From an uncultured Collinsella sp. (GTDB lineage Bacteria > Actinomycetota > Coriobacteriia > Coriobacteriales > Coriobacteriaceae): a DNA stretch of 64,000 bases. The translations under genes and the position numbers were made by a program. The notes below the pieces were generated by a model that had not been told where the DNA came from, made no database searches, and saw only the letters and a program-made list of their open reading frames with translations. How positions within the stretch are numbered: the first letter of the stretch is position 1; every line of letters begins with the position of its first letter. Of the stretch, positions 6,719 through 16,208 are shown in pieces. The stretch is from positions 1-64,000 of the forward strand of contig USLK01000004.1 of assembly GCA_900555555.1 (NCBI GenBank), read 5' to 3'.

Positions 6719-8820
6719 TATTTCCTGCGATGCTGCTGCGGTTTAGCCGCTTTGCTTGCGTGGACGGTTTTTGCGGCTGCCGGCTTTGCTGCCGCCGGCT
6801 TTGCCGGAGTTGGCTTTGTTGCGACCTGGGCCGGCTTTTTCTGGGGTGTTGTTTTGGACGCTGCTTCGGCTTTCACCTCGGACTCCGCAGCGGGCTTTGC
6901 CTTGCTCGGGGTTTTGGCCGATACCGGCTTTTTGGCCGATGCGGAGACGGACTTTGCCGCTTTGGCGGGTTGGGCGGCGCTGGCGGCGCTGGTCGACGGG
7001 GCTTTTTTGCTGGCTGCGGGTGCAGATGCGAACGCGGTCGCGGCCGCTGCAGCAGCGGTGTCGGGCTTGGATGATTGAGCGGTCGCGGTTGCGGTGGTTG
7101 CTGCAGGCTTTGCGGCAGCCTTCTTGCTGCGGGATGTGACCGCCGCCGGCACTGCGGCGACCGACTGGGCCGTGGCCGCGCTATCGGCCGCTGCGGATTT
7201 TACCGCTGCCTTGGATGCGGGCTTGGGTGCAGGCGATTTCTTGGCGGCGGTGCTTGCAGACGTCGCCTTGGTGCTCGTTGGCTTGCGGGCCGTCGCCCTT
7301 TTGCGTGGGGCGGCCTTACGTGTCGGCTTGGCCTTCGGGCGCTCGAAGCGGGGAAGCTCGGGGTGCAGCCCGTAGTACACGTCGAGGTAGGTGTTTGCGG
7401 ATTTCTCCCAGCTAAAATCAGCGTCCATGGCGTTGTCCACGAGCTTGTTCCATGCCTTGCGGTCATCCCAGAACAGACGCGCGGCGCGGAACACCGTATC
7501 GGCCATCTCATCACCGTTGAAATTGGCAAACGAGAAGCCCGTGCCCTCTCCGGTGAACTGGTTGTACGGTTGTACGGTGTCCTTGAGGCCGCCGGTTTCG
7601 CGCACGATGGGCAGGGTGCCGTAGCGCATGGCGATCATCTGGGACAGGCCGCACGGCTCGAAAAGCGATGGCATGAGGAACATGTCGGCGCCCGCGTACA
7701 TGCGCTGCGAGAGCGCCGCATCGAATTGGATGCGGGCTGCCATGGTACCTGGGTATTTGCCCTCGAAGTAGCGCAGAGCGTTCTCGTAGTCGGCGTCGCC
7801 GGTGCCCAGAACGGCCACCTGAACACCACCGGACAGAATGCGGTCGAGTGCATACGTGACCAGATCGAGGCCCTTCTGGCGTGTCAGGCGCGTGACCATG
7901 ACCATGAGCGGGCGGTCGTCGCGGACCTCAAGGCCAAGCTCCTCCTGTAGGCGGCGTTTGCACTCGGCCTTGCCGGAGCGGTCGCCGCGCGTGTAGTTCG
8001 CCGCGATGCGCTGGTCGGTGGCGGGGTTGAAACTGTCCAGGTCGATGCCGTTGACGATACCCGTGAGGATGCCTGAGCGACGACGCAGTATTCCGTCGAG
8101 GTGCTCGCCGTATTCGGGTGTTTGGATCTCGGCGGCGTAGGTGGGGGAGACGGTGGTGATGGCATCGGTGTAGTTGAGCGCGCCCTGCATGTAGTTGATG
8201 GCGTCCGGGCCGCAGGTTAGCTGGTAGGACGCGGCCGGGATATGGGCGAGCCCCAGGATATCGTTGAGCACTTTTGCCGAGTACTGGCCCTGGAAGGCGA
8301 TGTTGTGGATGGAGAAGACGGTGCGGACGTTCTGATACAGCGGCAGCGCCTGGTAGAACTCGCGCAAGAACACCGGCGCCATGGCGGTATGCCAATCGTT
8401 GCAGTGCAGGATGTCGCAGGTGAAGCCCTCGGGTAGATGCTGCAGGCTTTCCACAACGGCCTTTGAGAAGAATGCGAAGCGCTCTCCGTCATCGAAGAAG
8501 CCGTAGGGGTAGCCGCGTCCGAAATAGCGCTCGTTATCCAAGAAGATGTAGTCGACACCCTTCCAGTTCAAGCGCTCGAGGCCGCAGTACTCGTTGCGCC
8601 ACCCGAGCGGAACGTAGAACTCGCAGAGGTGCTCCATGCGGTTTTTGTACTCCGCGGCGATCGTGTCGTATTTGGGGACCATGACGATGACGTTCGCGCC
8701 TGCTTCCTTGAGCGCGTGGGGGAGAGATCCCGCCACGTCTCCCAGGCCGCCCGTTTTAACGAAGGGTGCCGCTTCGGCGCTTGCGAAGACCACGTTGAGC
8801 GGCCGTGCATTTTGTTCCAT
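6718..8820 (-). CDS. glgA: glycogen synthase with a long Lys/Ala-rich tail
   Basis: GlgA adds glucose from ADP-glucose to growing alpha-1,4-glucan. Residues 1 to about 495 form a complete GT5 enzyme: the KTGGL donor-binding motif at 22-26, IHNIAFQGQ, VSPTYAAEI, NGID, TRLTRQKGLD, and SLFEPCGLSQ near the C-terminal Rossmann fold. Family members usually end at about 480-500 residues. Here about 204 more residues follow (6721-7332), almost wholly Lys, Ala, Pro, Ser and Thr and very basic, like a histone H1 tail. The tail has no stop codons or frame change and is probably disordered. It sits in the glg operon, with a 99-bp gap after glgD that contains a strong hairpin. Confidence 0.93.
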   Translation of the reverse strand: MEQNARPLNVVFASAEAAPFVKTGGLGDVAGSLPHALKEAGANVIVMVPKYDTIAAEYKNRMEHLCEFYVPLGWRNEYCGLERLNWKGVDYIFLDNERYFGRGYPYGFFDDGERFAFFSKAVVESLQHLPEGFTCDILHCNDWHTAMAPVFLREFYQALPLYQNVRTVFSIHNIAFQGQYSAKVLNDILGLAHIPAASYQLTCGPDAINYMQGALNYTDAITTVSPTYAAEIQTPEYGEHLDGILRRRSGILTGIVNGIDLDSFNPATDQRIAANYTRGDRSGKAECKRRLQEELGLEVRDDRPLMVMVTRLTRQKGLDLVTYALDRILSGGVQVAVLGTGDADYENALRYFEGKYPGTMAARIQFDAALSQRMYAGADMFLMPSLFEPCGLSQMIAMRYGTLPIVRETGGLKDTVQPYNQFTGEGTGFSFANFNGDEMADTVFRAARLFWDDRKAWNKLVDNAMDADFSWEKSANTYLDVYYGLHPELPRFERPKAKPTRKAAPRKRATARKPTSTKATSASTAAKKSPAPKPASKAAVKSAAADSAATAQSVAAVPAAVTSRSKKAAAKPAATTATATAQSSKPDTAAAAAATAFASAPAASKKAPSTSAASAAQPAKAAKSVSASAKKPVSAKTPSKAKPAAESEVKAEAASKTTPQKKPAQVATKPTPAKPAAAKPAAAKTVHASKAAKPQQHRRK

Positions 8821-8855
8821 GAGTTGCTCCTTATGACGTGCCGTCTGTGCGAGAA

Positions 8856-8881
8856 CGCCGCCCCGTGTGCACGGAGCGGCG
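8856..8881 (-). other. intercistronic hairpin between glgD and glgA
   Basis: CGCCGC-C-CCGT / ACGG-A-GCGGCG makes a 10-bp stem with one mismatch and a four-base loop. No T run follows on the minus strand, so it is not a clear terminator. It may stabilise the upstream mRNA or set different levels of glgD and glgA within the operon (inferred). Confidence 0.45.
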
Positions 8882-8919
8882 TGATCAACGGCTATGAGTT
8901 GCGTGTGCTTCTCGACATG

Positions 8920-10029
8920 TTAGTCGTCTAGCGAGACCTTGCGGATGACGAGCGTCTCGTCGGGGGTTCCGCGCAGCTCGGTCTGGGCCGGGACGATATT
9001 GTTCTTGTCGACGATGGCGTTCTCCACGCGTGCGCCGCGCTTGATGACGCATCCCTGCATGATGATGCTGTTCGACACATATGCGCCGGACTCGACGATG
9101 CAGTCGCGCGACAGAATGGAGCCGCGAACCGTGCCCTCGATCTGGCATCCAGCCGAGATGTAGGAGTTGCACGCATTGGATCCCGAGGCGTACTTCGTCG
9201 GGGGCGTGTCGTGGGCCTTGGTCATGATCGGGCGCTCATGCGTGAATAGCTGGTGCATGACATCGGGGTTGAGCATGTCCATGCTGCGGCGGTAGTACGT
9301 CTGAACGTTGAACATGCCCACTGCCATGCCCTTGAACTCGTAGCTGCAGATATCGATGCGGCCGAAGTCGTCGGCGATCGCCTCGAACAGGTCGCAATGG
9401 TCGAGTGCCGCATAGTCCTCGCAGATACGAAGCAGCAGGTCGCGATTGATGATGAAGCAATCGAGGAATTCCGCATCGCCGTAACCGCAGCCGCCGCTCA
9501 TGGACTGGACGCGGCCCCTGTCGCCGATATGGAGGTTGGCGACGTACTTCACATCGCGGTCGGCTCGGCGGTAGATCATGGTGATCTGCGCGCCGCTGCG
9601 CTCGTGGGCATCGATGACGTCCGATAGGTCCATATTGAACACGATGTTCGTTGCGGCCATCACCACATAAGGCTCATCGGCGCGCTGGAAGAGCGTACGG
9701 TTTGCGATGATGTCCCTCAACAGGAAGCGCATGCCTTTCTTTGCCGTTCCGTAAGCGCTGCCGGGCAGCAGGAACAGGCCGCCGTTCTTGCGGTCGAGCT
9801 CCCATTCGCGGCCCGAGCCGAGATGGTCGACGATGGAGCGGTAGTTGGGCGGAAGCACCACGCCCACGGTGCGAATCCCGGCGTTCATCATGTTGGATAG
9901 CGGGAAGTCGATCAGGCGGTAGCGTCCCATGAACGGGATGCTCGCCAGCGGGCGGCTGTCCAATAGGGCGCTCGATTCGGAGCTGGTATAGTTTGCGGTA
10001 ATGTAGCCGATAGCCTTACGATTCACCAT
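8920..10029 (-). CDS. glgD: GlgD, regulatory partner of ADP-glucose pyrophosphorylase
   Basis: A 369-residue homologue of GlgC that keeps SRPLASIPFMGRYRLIDFPL and the C-terminal left-handed beta-helix repeats (CIVESGAYVSNSII and similar). The catalytic GGxGxRL loop is replaced by a Thr/Ser-rich stretch near residues 10-20. In Firmicutes such GlgD proteins have little activity alone and activate GlgC in a mixed tetramer, so the same role is inferred here. It begins 4 bp after the glgC stop, consistent with one-to-one production. Confidence 0.93.
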   Translation of the reverse strand: MVNRKAIGYITANYTSSESSALLDSRPLASIPFMGRYRLIDFPLSNMMNAGIRTVGVVLPPNYRSIVDHLGSGREWELDRKNGGLFLLPGSAYGTAKKGMRFLLRDIIANRTLFQRADEPYVVMAATNIVFNMDLSDVIDAHERSGAQITMIYRRADRDVKYVANLHIGDRGRVQSMSGGCGYGDAEFLDCFIINRDLLLRICEDYAALDHCDLFEAIADDFGRIDICSYEFKGMAVGMFNVQTYYRRSMDMLNPDVMHQLFTHERPIMTKAHDTPPTKYASGSNACNSYISAGCQIEGTVRGSILSRDCIVESGAYVSNSIIMQGCVIKRGARVENAIVDKNNIVPAQTELRGTPDETLVIRKVSLDD

Positions 10030-10033
10030 CGGT

Positions 10034-11182
10034 TCATTCCCCCTTTCCGATCACGACATCATTTCCAACGACGGCGGTGTCCTTGGTCTGGTCGACGCTG
10101 CCGAGCTTGACGTTTTCCTCAACCACGGCGTTCTCGCCCAGGATGGCCCGGACTACATGGGCGCCGTCTTTAACGATGGCTCCCGGCAGCAGCACGGAGT
10201 CCTCGACGATGGCGCGTTCGCCCACCACACAGTCGGTGGATAGGATGGAGTGGCGGGCGGTCCCGTAGATGCGGCATCCGTTGGATACCAGGCAATCATC
10301 CAGGCGCCCCTCCGGTCCGATGAAATGCGGCGGGCGGGTGGTGTCGTTGCTCATGATGGGGAAGGACTCATCGAACAGGTCGAATTCGGGATTGGGCCCG
10401 AGCAGGTCCATCGAGGTCTCGTGGAAGCTCGAGATGGTGCCCACGTCTTTCCAGAAACCCTTGAACTCATAGGTGAACAGGCGATTGCCGTCGTCGAGGA
10501 GCTTGGGGATGATGTCCTTGCCGAAATCGTGGCTGGAGCGCTGGTCGAGGGCATCTTCCTCGAGTGCCGCGATCAGGACATCGGTGCTGAAGATGTAGAT
10601 GCCCATGGAGGCAAGATTCGAATCGGGCTTCTCGGGCTTCTCGGTGAACTTCTGGATGCGCCCATCCTGCTCATCGGCGGTGATGATGCCGAATCGGCTG
10701 GCCTCCTCCCACGGCACGGGCATGACCGATACGGTGAGGTCCGCGTTGCTCTCGATATGCTTGTTGAGCATCTTGCGGTAGTCCATGCGATAGAGATGGT
10801 CTCCCGATAGGATCAGGACATATTTGGGGTTGTGGCCCTTGATGTAGTCGAGATTCTGCGTGATGGCGTCTGCCGTGCCCGCATACCAGGCGCCGCCCTC
10901 CTGCGTGGCGTAGGGAGGTAGGATCGAGATGCCCGCGCCGTGCTCCGCCAGGTCCCACGAACGGCCGGAGCCGATGTACTCATGCAGCTGATACGGACGG
11001 TACTGGGTGAGGACGCCCACGGTATCGATACCGGAGTTTGAGCAGTTGGACAGCGAAAAGTCGATAATGCGGTACTTGCCGCCAAATGAAACGGCCGGTT
11101 TGGCGATCTTGGAGGTCAGCGCCCCCAGCCTGCTGCCCTGGCCGCCGGCGAGCAGCATCGCGATGCATTCTTTCTGTGCCAT
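10034..11182 (-). CDS. glgC: glucose-1-phosphate adenylyltransferase
   Basis: GlgC makes ADP-glucose from ATP and glucose-1-phosphate, the committed step of glycogen synthesis. The 382-residue product has AGGQGSRL at residues 12-19, KPAVSFGGKYRIIDF, GTADAI, SGDHLYRMDY and FTEKPEKP, and then a beta-helix domain of hexapeptide repeats. ATG at 11182 is chosen over an in-frame start nine codons upstream because AAGGGAGA lies about 6 nt before it. It shares a tight unit with glgD (4-bp gap). Allosteric control by metabolites is expected from the family. Confidence 0.95.
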   Translation of the reverse strand: MAQKECIAMLLAGGQGSRLGALTSKIAKPAVSFGGKYRIIDFSLSNCSNSGIDTVGVLTQYRPYQLHEYIGSGRSWDLAEHGAGISILPPYATQEGGAWYAGTADAITQNLDYIKGHNPKYVLILSGDHLYRMDYRKMLNKHIESNADLTVSVMPVPWEEASRFGIITADEQDGRIQKFTEKPEKPDSNLASMGIYIFSTDVLIAALEEDALDQRSSHDFGKDIIPKLLDDGNRLFTYEFKGFWKDVGTISSFHETSMDLLGPNPEFDLFDESFPIMSNDTTRPPHFIGPEGRLDDCLVSNGCRIYGTARHSILSTDCVVGERAIVEDSVLLPGAIVKDGAHVVRAILGENAVVEENVKLGSVDQTKDTAVVGNDVVIGKGE

Positions 11183-11224
11183 CAGATTCTCCCTTAAAAT
11201 CCTGCACATTCGGGAATAGAGGAC

Positions 11225-11254
11225 CGCGCCCGTCGTCCCGCCTCGGCGGGCGCG
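11225..11254 (-). other. intercistronic hairpin between glgP and glgC
   Basis: CGCGCCCG / CGGGCGCG gives an 8-bp GC-only stem in the 93-bp gap after glgP. It has no T run on the minus strand, so read-through is likely. It may protect the glgB-glgP part of the mRNA (inferred). Confidence 0.4.
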
Positions 11255-11275
11255 TTGCCTTGCCTGTGCGCCCCG

Positions 11276-13702
11276 CTATGCGTGCCAGATCTCGTCGCGA
11301 TACTCGCGAATGGTGCGGTCGCTCGAGAACCAGCCGGACATAGCGGTGTTGTGGAGTGCTCGACGATTCCAGCTCTCGGTATCTGCATAGGTTGCCGTGA
11401 GGTCCTCCCATGCCTGGACATAGGAGTGGAAATCCCTGAGTACGAGGTCGTAGTCGTTGTTGAACATGAGCTCGTGATGGATGCTCTCGAAGTTGCCCGA
11501 CTGGCGCGCGAAGGTGTCGTCTGCAAGTTCGCTCACGACGCGGCCGAGGCGGTCCGGATCGCCGTTGACCATATCCCAGGCGAAGTACGTGCCGCTTGCG
11601 CGAAGCTCCTCCACCTCGGGCGTGGTGAGGCCGAAGATGGCCTCGTTCTCGCGCCCTGCCAGGTCGACGATCTCGATGTTGGCGCCGTCCATGGTGCCCA
11701 GCGTGAGGGCGCCGTTCATCATGAGTTTCATGTTCGACGTACCCGAGGCCTCCTTGCCGGCCGTGGAGATCTGCTCGGAAATCTCGGCGGCAGGGTAGAT
11801 GAGCTGGGCGTTGGATACGCGGAAGTTGGGGATGAAGCATACCTTGATGACATCGTTGACGCGCGGGTCGTTGTTCACCACCTCGGCGACGCCGTTGATG
11901 AGACGGATGACCTCCTTGGCAAAGGTGTAGCTGGAAGCGGCCTTGCCGGAGAAGATAAAGGTGGTTGCCGCAGGCTTGAAGCTCGGATCGGCGAGCAGGC
12001 GGTTGTAGATGTCCATGACCTTCATGATGTTGAGCAGCTGACGCTTGTAGGCATGGAATCGCTTGACCTGGACATCGAAGATCGAGTTGGGGTCGATGAT
12101 GAGGCCGGTCTCGTTCTTCACGTATCGGGCCAGACGCAGCTTGTTCTGGCGCTTGGATTCCCCGACGCGCTGCAGGAACGAGCTGTCCTGTTCGAAGGGC
12201 ACGAGTTTTTGGAGCTCCGCGGCATCGTCGAGCCAGCCGTCACCGATGGCCTCGGTAACCAGTTTGGCGTAGCTGGGATTGGCCTCGGCGAAGAAGCGGC
12301 GATGTGAGATGCCGTTGGTCTTGTTGTTGAACTTATCGGGCGTCAGGTCGTGGAACTCCTTGAGCACGATGTTCTTGATAATATCCGTGTGGATCTTTGC
12401 CACGCCGTTGACCGAGTGGCTGCAGATGACGGACAGATTCGCCATGCGCACCTCGCCGTCCCACAGGACGGAGGTTGCGCGCAGGTGCTCGGCAGCATCG
12501 GGCTGCGTCATATCGAAGCCCTCGCGCCAGCGGCGATTGATCTCGTCGATGATCTGGTAGATACGGGGGAGCAGGGTGGAGAAGGTGGAGATGGGCCACT
12601 TCTCGAGCGCCTCGGGCAGGATGGTGTGGTTGGTGTAGGACACCGTGTTGGTCACGATCTCCCAGGCCTCGTCCCACGGCAGGCCCTCTTCGTCCATAAG
12701 AACGCGCATGAGCTCCGGGCCGCACATGGCCGGATGTGTATCGTTGGTGTGGATGGCGACGTAGCGGGGCAGTTCGCTCCAGTTGTTGCCGTGTTCGGCA
12801 CGGAAGGTGTCGAGCAGGGTGGAGATTCCGGCGGCGACGAACAGGTATTCCTGCTTGAGTCGCAGCAGGCGCCCGTGCTCGCCGGCGTCGTTGGGATAGA
12901 GGATCGCGGAGATGGCCTCGGCGTTCGCGCGGTCACGGTCGGCACCGGTGTAGTCGCCGGAGTTGAATGCCGCAAGGTCGAAGTGCTCGTCCACGGGTTC
13001 GGCAGACCAGACGCGCAGCTTGTTGACGGTCGTGCCGCCAAAGCCCACAACTGGGATGTCATACGGGACCGCCAGGACGTCTTGGGTGTCTACGGTTTCA
13101 AAGACCGTGCGATCGTCCTCCTGATGCGAGACGACGTGGCCGCCAAAGCCGATGCGCACGGCGCGGTCGGGACGGCGCACCTCCCAGGGGTACCCCTTTT
13201 GCAGCCATTCGTCGGCGACCTCCACCTGGCGCCCGTCGACGATCTCCTGTTTGAATAGGCCGTAGCGGTAGCGCATGCCGTTGCCGTAGCCCGCGATACC
13301 CTCATGTGCCATGGAGTCGAGGAAGCAGGCTGCAAGACGGCCCAGGCCGCCGTTGCCGAGCGCCGGATCGGCTTCCTGCGCCTCGATGACATCCAGGTCG
13401 CCGCCCATTTCCTTGATGGCGTCGGCAACCATGTCGCGCACGCCGAAGTTGAGCAGGTAGTTGTCGAGCAGGCGCCCAATCAGGAATTCGATGGAGAAGT
13501 AGTACACGCGCTTTTTGCCTTCAGTGCGGTTGCGTGCATCTGTATCGGCCGCGACATTGCGCGCCTTGTCTGCGATAACTGAGGCAAGTGCGTTGAAGTG
13601 GTCGATATCGCTCGTCTCCTCGAACTCCTTGCCCGAGATCGCGCGAATCTGCTCTCGATACGCCTCGATGAACTCTTCCTTAGATGCGAATATCGGTTGC
13701 AT
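11276..13702 (-). CDS. glgP: glycogen phosphorylase
   Basis: The enzyme releases glucose-1-phosphate from the non-reducing ends of glycogen, using pyridoxal phosphate. At 808 residues it has the usual family length. Family signatures include EFLIGRLLDNYLLN, LGNGGLGRLAACFLDS, HTNDTHPAM, FVKRFHAYKRQ-like KRFHAYKRQLLN, and the cofactor region EASGTSNMKLMMNG with its Lys. ATG at 13702 follows GGGGGATGG; a longer upstream frame exists but would overlap glgB. It lies 20 bp after glgB, in the same operon as the synthetic genes, so storage and mobilisation are co-transcribed. Confidence 0.95.
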   Translation of the reverse strand: MQPIFASKEEFIEAYREQIRAISGKEFEETSDIDHFNALASVIADKARNVAADTDARNRTEGKKRVYYFSIEFLIGRLLDNYLLNFGVRDMVADAIKEMGGDLDVIEAQEADPALGNGGLGRLAACFLDSMAHEGIAGYGNGMRYRYGLFKQEIVDGRQVEVADEWLQKGYPWEVRRPDRAVRIGFGGHVVSHQEDDRTVFETVDTQDVLAVPYDIPVVGFGGTTVNKLRVWSAEPVDEHFDLAAFNSGDYTGADRDRANAEAISAILYPNDAGEHGRLLRLKQEYLFVAAGISTLLDTFRAEHGNNWSELPRYVAIHTNDTHPAMCGPELMRVLMDEEGLPWDEAWEIVTNTVSYTNHTILPEALEKWPISTFSTLLPRIYQIIDEINRRWREGFDMTQPDAAEHLRATSVLWDGEVRMANLSVICSHSVNGVAKIHTDIIKNIVLKEFHDLTPDKFNNKTNGISHRRFFAEANPSYAKLVTEAIGDGWLDDAAELQKLVPFEQDSSFLQRVGESKRQNKLRLARYVKNETGLIIDPNSIFDVQVKRFHAYKRQLLNIMKVMDIYNRLLADPSFKPAATTFIFSGKAASSYTFAKEVIRLINGVAEVVNNDPRVNDVIKVCFIPNFRVSNAQLIYPAAEISEQISTAGKEASGTSNMKLMMNGALTLGTMDGANIEIVDLAGRENEAIFGLTTPEVEELRASGTYFAWDMVNGDPDRLGRVVSELADDTFARQSGNFESIHHELMFNNDYDLVLRDFHSYVQAWEDLTATYADTESWNRRALHNTAMSGWFSSDRTIREYRDEIWHA

Positions 13703-13722
13703 GTTCCATCCCCCAATGGTCG

Positions 13723-15831
13723 TTACTGTCGTTTTTTCTTTCGTGCGTACGCCTTGCATACGTGTTCGACTGATGATGTCTTCTTTGGTTCCGGCTTGTA
13801 GGAGCTCGTCCGTTGACGGCGATATACAAGCCCAGCGAGCCCTGGCACCGAGATTTCGATCGAGTTCTCGCGTCCGTTCCACGGCTCGGGTTTGCTTGAG
13901 GCCATGTCGACGTGCTGATAGTCGCTGCCGCCGTATGCGAGGTCGTCGGTATTGAATATGAGTTTCCAGTCGCCTTCGCGCGGTACGCCAACCTTGTACG
14001 TTTCGTACGAGGCGGGATCGAAGTTGATCAGGATGAGCAGGTCGTCGGCCGGCTTATCGCCATGGCGAACAAACGAGATGATGGATTGCTCCGCATTGTC
14101 CGCATCGATCCACTCGAACCCCTCTTCGCTATAGCCCTTTTGCCACAGCGCCCGCTGACGCAGATAGAGATGGTTGAGTGCTTCGGTGAACCGCAGATGG
14201 GAGGCGTGCGGCGCGTATTGCTCGGCAAGGAACCACTGGATGGATTCGTAATAGCGCCACTCGATGTATTGTCCCAGTTCATCACCCATAAAGGTGAGCT
14301 TTGCGCCGGGGTGCGTCATCTGATAGAGGGCGAGCGTGCGCAGCCCCGCAAACTGGCGCCACTGGTCTCCGGGCATGCGGCCTATGAGCGAGCACTTGCC
14401 GTTGACCACCTCGTCGTGGGAGAGGGGCAAGACGAAGTTCTCGCTGAATGCGTACATGATCGAGAACGTGAGAAGGTTGTGGTTGCCGGGGCGCCAAGGG
14501 AAGTCGGTCTGCATGTAATGCAGCGTGTCGTTCATCCAGCCCATGTCCCACTTGTAATGAAAGCCCAGTCCGTTTTCGCTCGCGGGATATGTGACGAGCG
14601 GCCAGGCAGTGGATTCCTCGGCGATCATCATGACGTCGGGGAAGGCTTGTCCCACCATGGTGTTGACCTGGCGGATGAAGTAGGATGCATCGAGGTCCTC
14701 CTCGGTTCCGCGCTCGTTGAATTTCTTTTCTGCGGGGTTGTCCACGCCAAAATTGAGATAGAGCATGCTCGAGACGCCATCCATGCGGATGCCATCAAGA
14801 TGGAACTGCTCGATCCAGAACATAACGTTGGACACGAGGAAGCTGCGGACCTCGGGCCTGCCGAAGTCGAACTTGTGAGTACCCCAGTTGGGGTGGATTT
14901 CGCGCTCGTAGAGCATATGACCGTTGAACATCGAGAGGCCCTCGGCGTTGGCGCAAAAACCTCCGGGTACCCAATCTAAGATCACGCCGATGCCGGCCTT
15001 GTGGCATGCGTCGATGAAGTGCATGAGCTGTTGCGGGGTGCCGTAGCGCGACGTTGCCGCATAATAGCCGGTGACCTGGTATCCCCATGAGCCATCGAAG
15101 GGGTGCTCCATGAGCGGCATGATCTCTATGTGCGTGTAGCCCATCTTCGACACATACTGCACGAGTTCATTTGAGAGATCGTCGTAGGAATAATAGGTGC
15201 CGCGCTGCGCAGGGAACGGGTCGCCGGGGCCGGGGAACGTCCCGTCCTCGCGCGGTTCGCCCTGCGGCTCATCGCCGTGGCGCTTCCATGATCCAAGATG
15301 GACCTCATAGATGTTGAGAGGGCTGTGGAACATCTCGCGTGCCGCGCGCTTGTCGAGCCATGATGCATCTTTCCAGGAATACCCGGACATATCCCAAAGC
15401 TTGGAGGCGGTGCCGGGTGCGGTCTCCGCATAGAATGCGAACGGATCGGCCTTCCACAACAGGTCGCCATCGTCTGTCTGGATGACATACTTATATAGAT
15501 CGCCCTGCTCGAGGCCGGGGACAAATGCCTCCCAAATATCGCTGTCCGCCGCACGGTGCATGGCGGTGCTCCAGGGATCCCATTGGTTGAAGTCGCCTAC
15601 TACGTGCACGCTCTGCACGTCCGGTGCCCAAACGCGAAACAACCATCCCTCGGCTCCACCTTGGGTGTCCCGGTGGGCGCCCATTTTTTCCCAGGCCCTT
15701 TGCCATGAACCCGTGCCGTTTAGGTAGATATCGTTTTGCGTGAGCATGAGGGTCTGCGCCCGCGTGCCGGTGACCTTGTGGCTGCGCGCCGACTTGGCGG
15801 CACGTGTTTCTGCCATCTTCATCAACCCCAT
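13723..15831 (-). CDS. glgB: 1,4-alpha-glucan branching enzyme
   Basis: GlgB cuts alpha-1,4 chains and re-attaches them by alpha-1,6 links. The protein has an N-terminal CBM48-type sandwich (VWAPDVQSVHVVGDFNQWD), the GH13 barrel with nucleophile LDGIRMDGVSSML, acid/base MIAEESTAW and LSHDEVVNGK, and a C-terminal beta domain. A ~35-residue basic tail ends ARKKKRQ. It is the first gene of the glycogen operon. The start is ambiguous: 15831 is the longest; 15822 and 15816 are also ATG codons, and 15816 has the best spacing to the only G-rich stretch (GATGGGG). Confidence 0.93.
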   Translation of the reverse strand: MGLMKMAETRAAKSARSHKVTGTRAQTLMLTQNDIYLNGTGSWQRAWEKMGAHRDTQGGAEGWLFRVWAPDVQSVHVVGDFNQWDPWSTAMHRAADSDIWEAFVPGLEQGDLYKYVIQTDDGDLLWKADPFAFYAETAPGTASKLWDMSGYSWKDASWLDKRAAREMFHSPLNIYEVHLGSWKRHGDEPQGEPREDGTFPGPGDPFPAQRGTYYSYDDLSNELVQYVSKMGYTHIEIMPLMEHPFDGSWGYQVTGYYAATSRYGTPQQLMHFIDACHKAGIGVILDWVPGGFCANAEGLSMFNGHMLYEREIHPNWGTHKFDFGRPEVRSFLVSNVMFWIEQFHLDGIRMDGVSSMLYLNFGVDNPAEKKFNERGTEEDLDASYFIRQVNTMVGQAFPDVMMIAEESTAWPLVTYPASENGLGFHYKWDMGWMNDTLHYMQTDFPWRPGNHNLLTFSIMYAFSENFVLPLSHDEVVNGKCSLIGRMPGDQWRQFAGLRTLALYQMTHPGAKLTFMGDELGQYIEWRYYESIQWFLAEQYAPHASHLRFTEALNHLYLRQRALWQKGYSEEGFEWIDADNAEQSIISFVRHGDKPADDLLILINFDPASYETYKVGVPREGDWKLIFNTDDLAYGGSDYQHVDMASSKPEPWNGRENSIEISVPGLAGLVYRRQRTSSYKPEPKKTSSVEHVCKAYARKKKRQ

Positions 15832-16208
15832 CGTCTACATGGCTAAATGCCATACATATACTGAGCTTGTCAGGGGCTCGGCATGCGCAGGGGGCGCGTG
15901 TTCCACGAAACCGTGCGTATGTGGAACCTGTGACCTCTCCACAATATCACTACTTTGTTGCGCGTGGGTTATCAATGCCTTCGTCGGCAAAGTTCAGCCT
16001 CTCGGCGATTTGATCGCCTTTACGCTTGACAAATATTGAACCACTTTCATTCTCATAGCTATTACAGAGCCCTTATGCTTTCTAGCTGCACAACCCCTCG
16101 ATTCAAGATATGATTCTACGGGTCTTAAACGTGCGTTGTTTGCGCTTCGTAAGTTGCAAAAGCCTATTATTAAAGAATTGTCAACTATTGCAGTGGGGAG
16201 ATGGGGTT
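15832..16208. other. 377-bp divergent intergenic region
   Basis: This region should hold the promoter of the glycogen operon (leftward) and that of the HAD gene (rightward). It contains an inverted repeat GTTCCAC-N14-GTGGAAC (15900-15927), a 6-bp hairpin GGCGAT-TTG-ATCGCC (16004-16018), and a plus-strand TTGACA at 16026-16031 without a matching -10 at normal spacing. It is more AT-rich than its surroundings. No ORF with a ribosome site was found in it. Confidence 0.5.
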
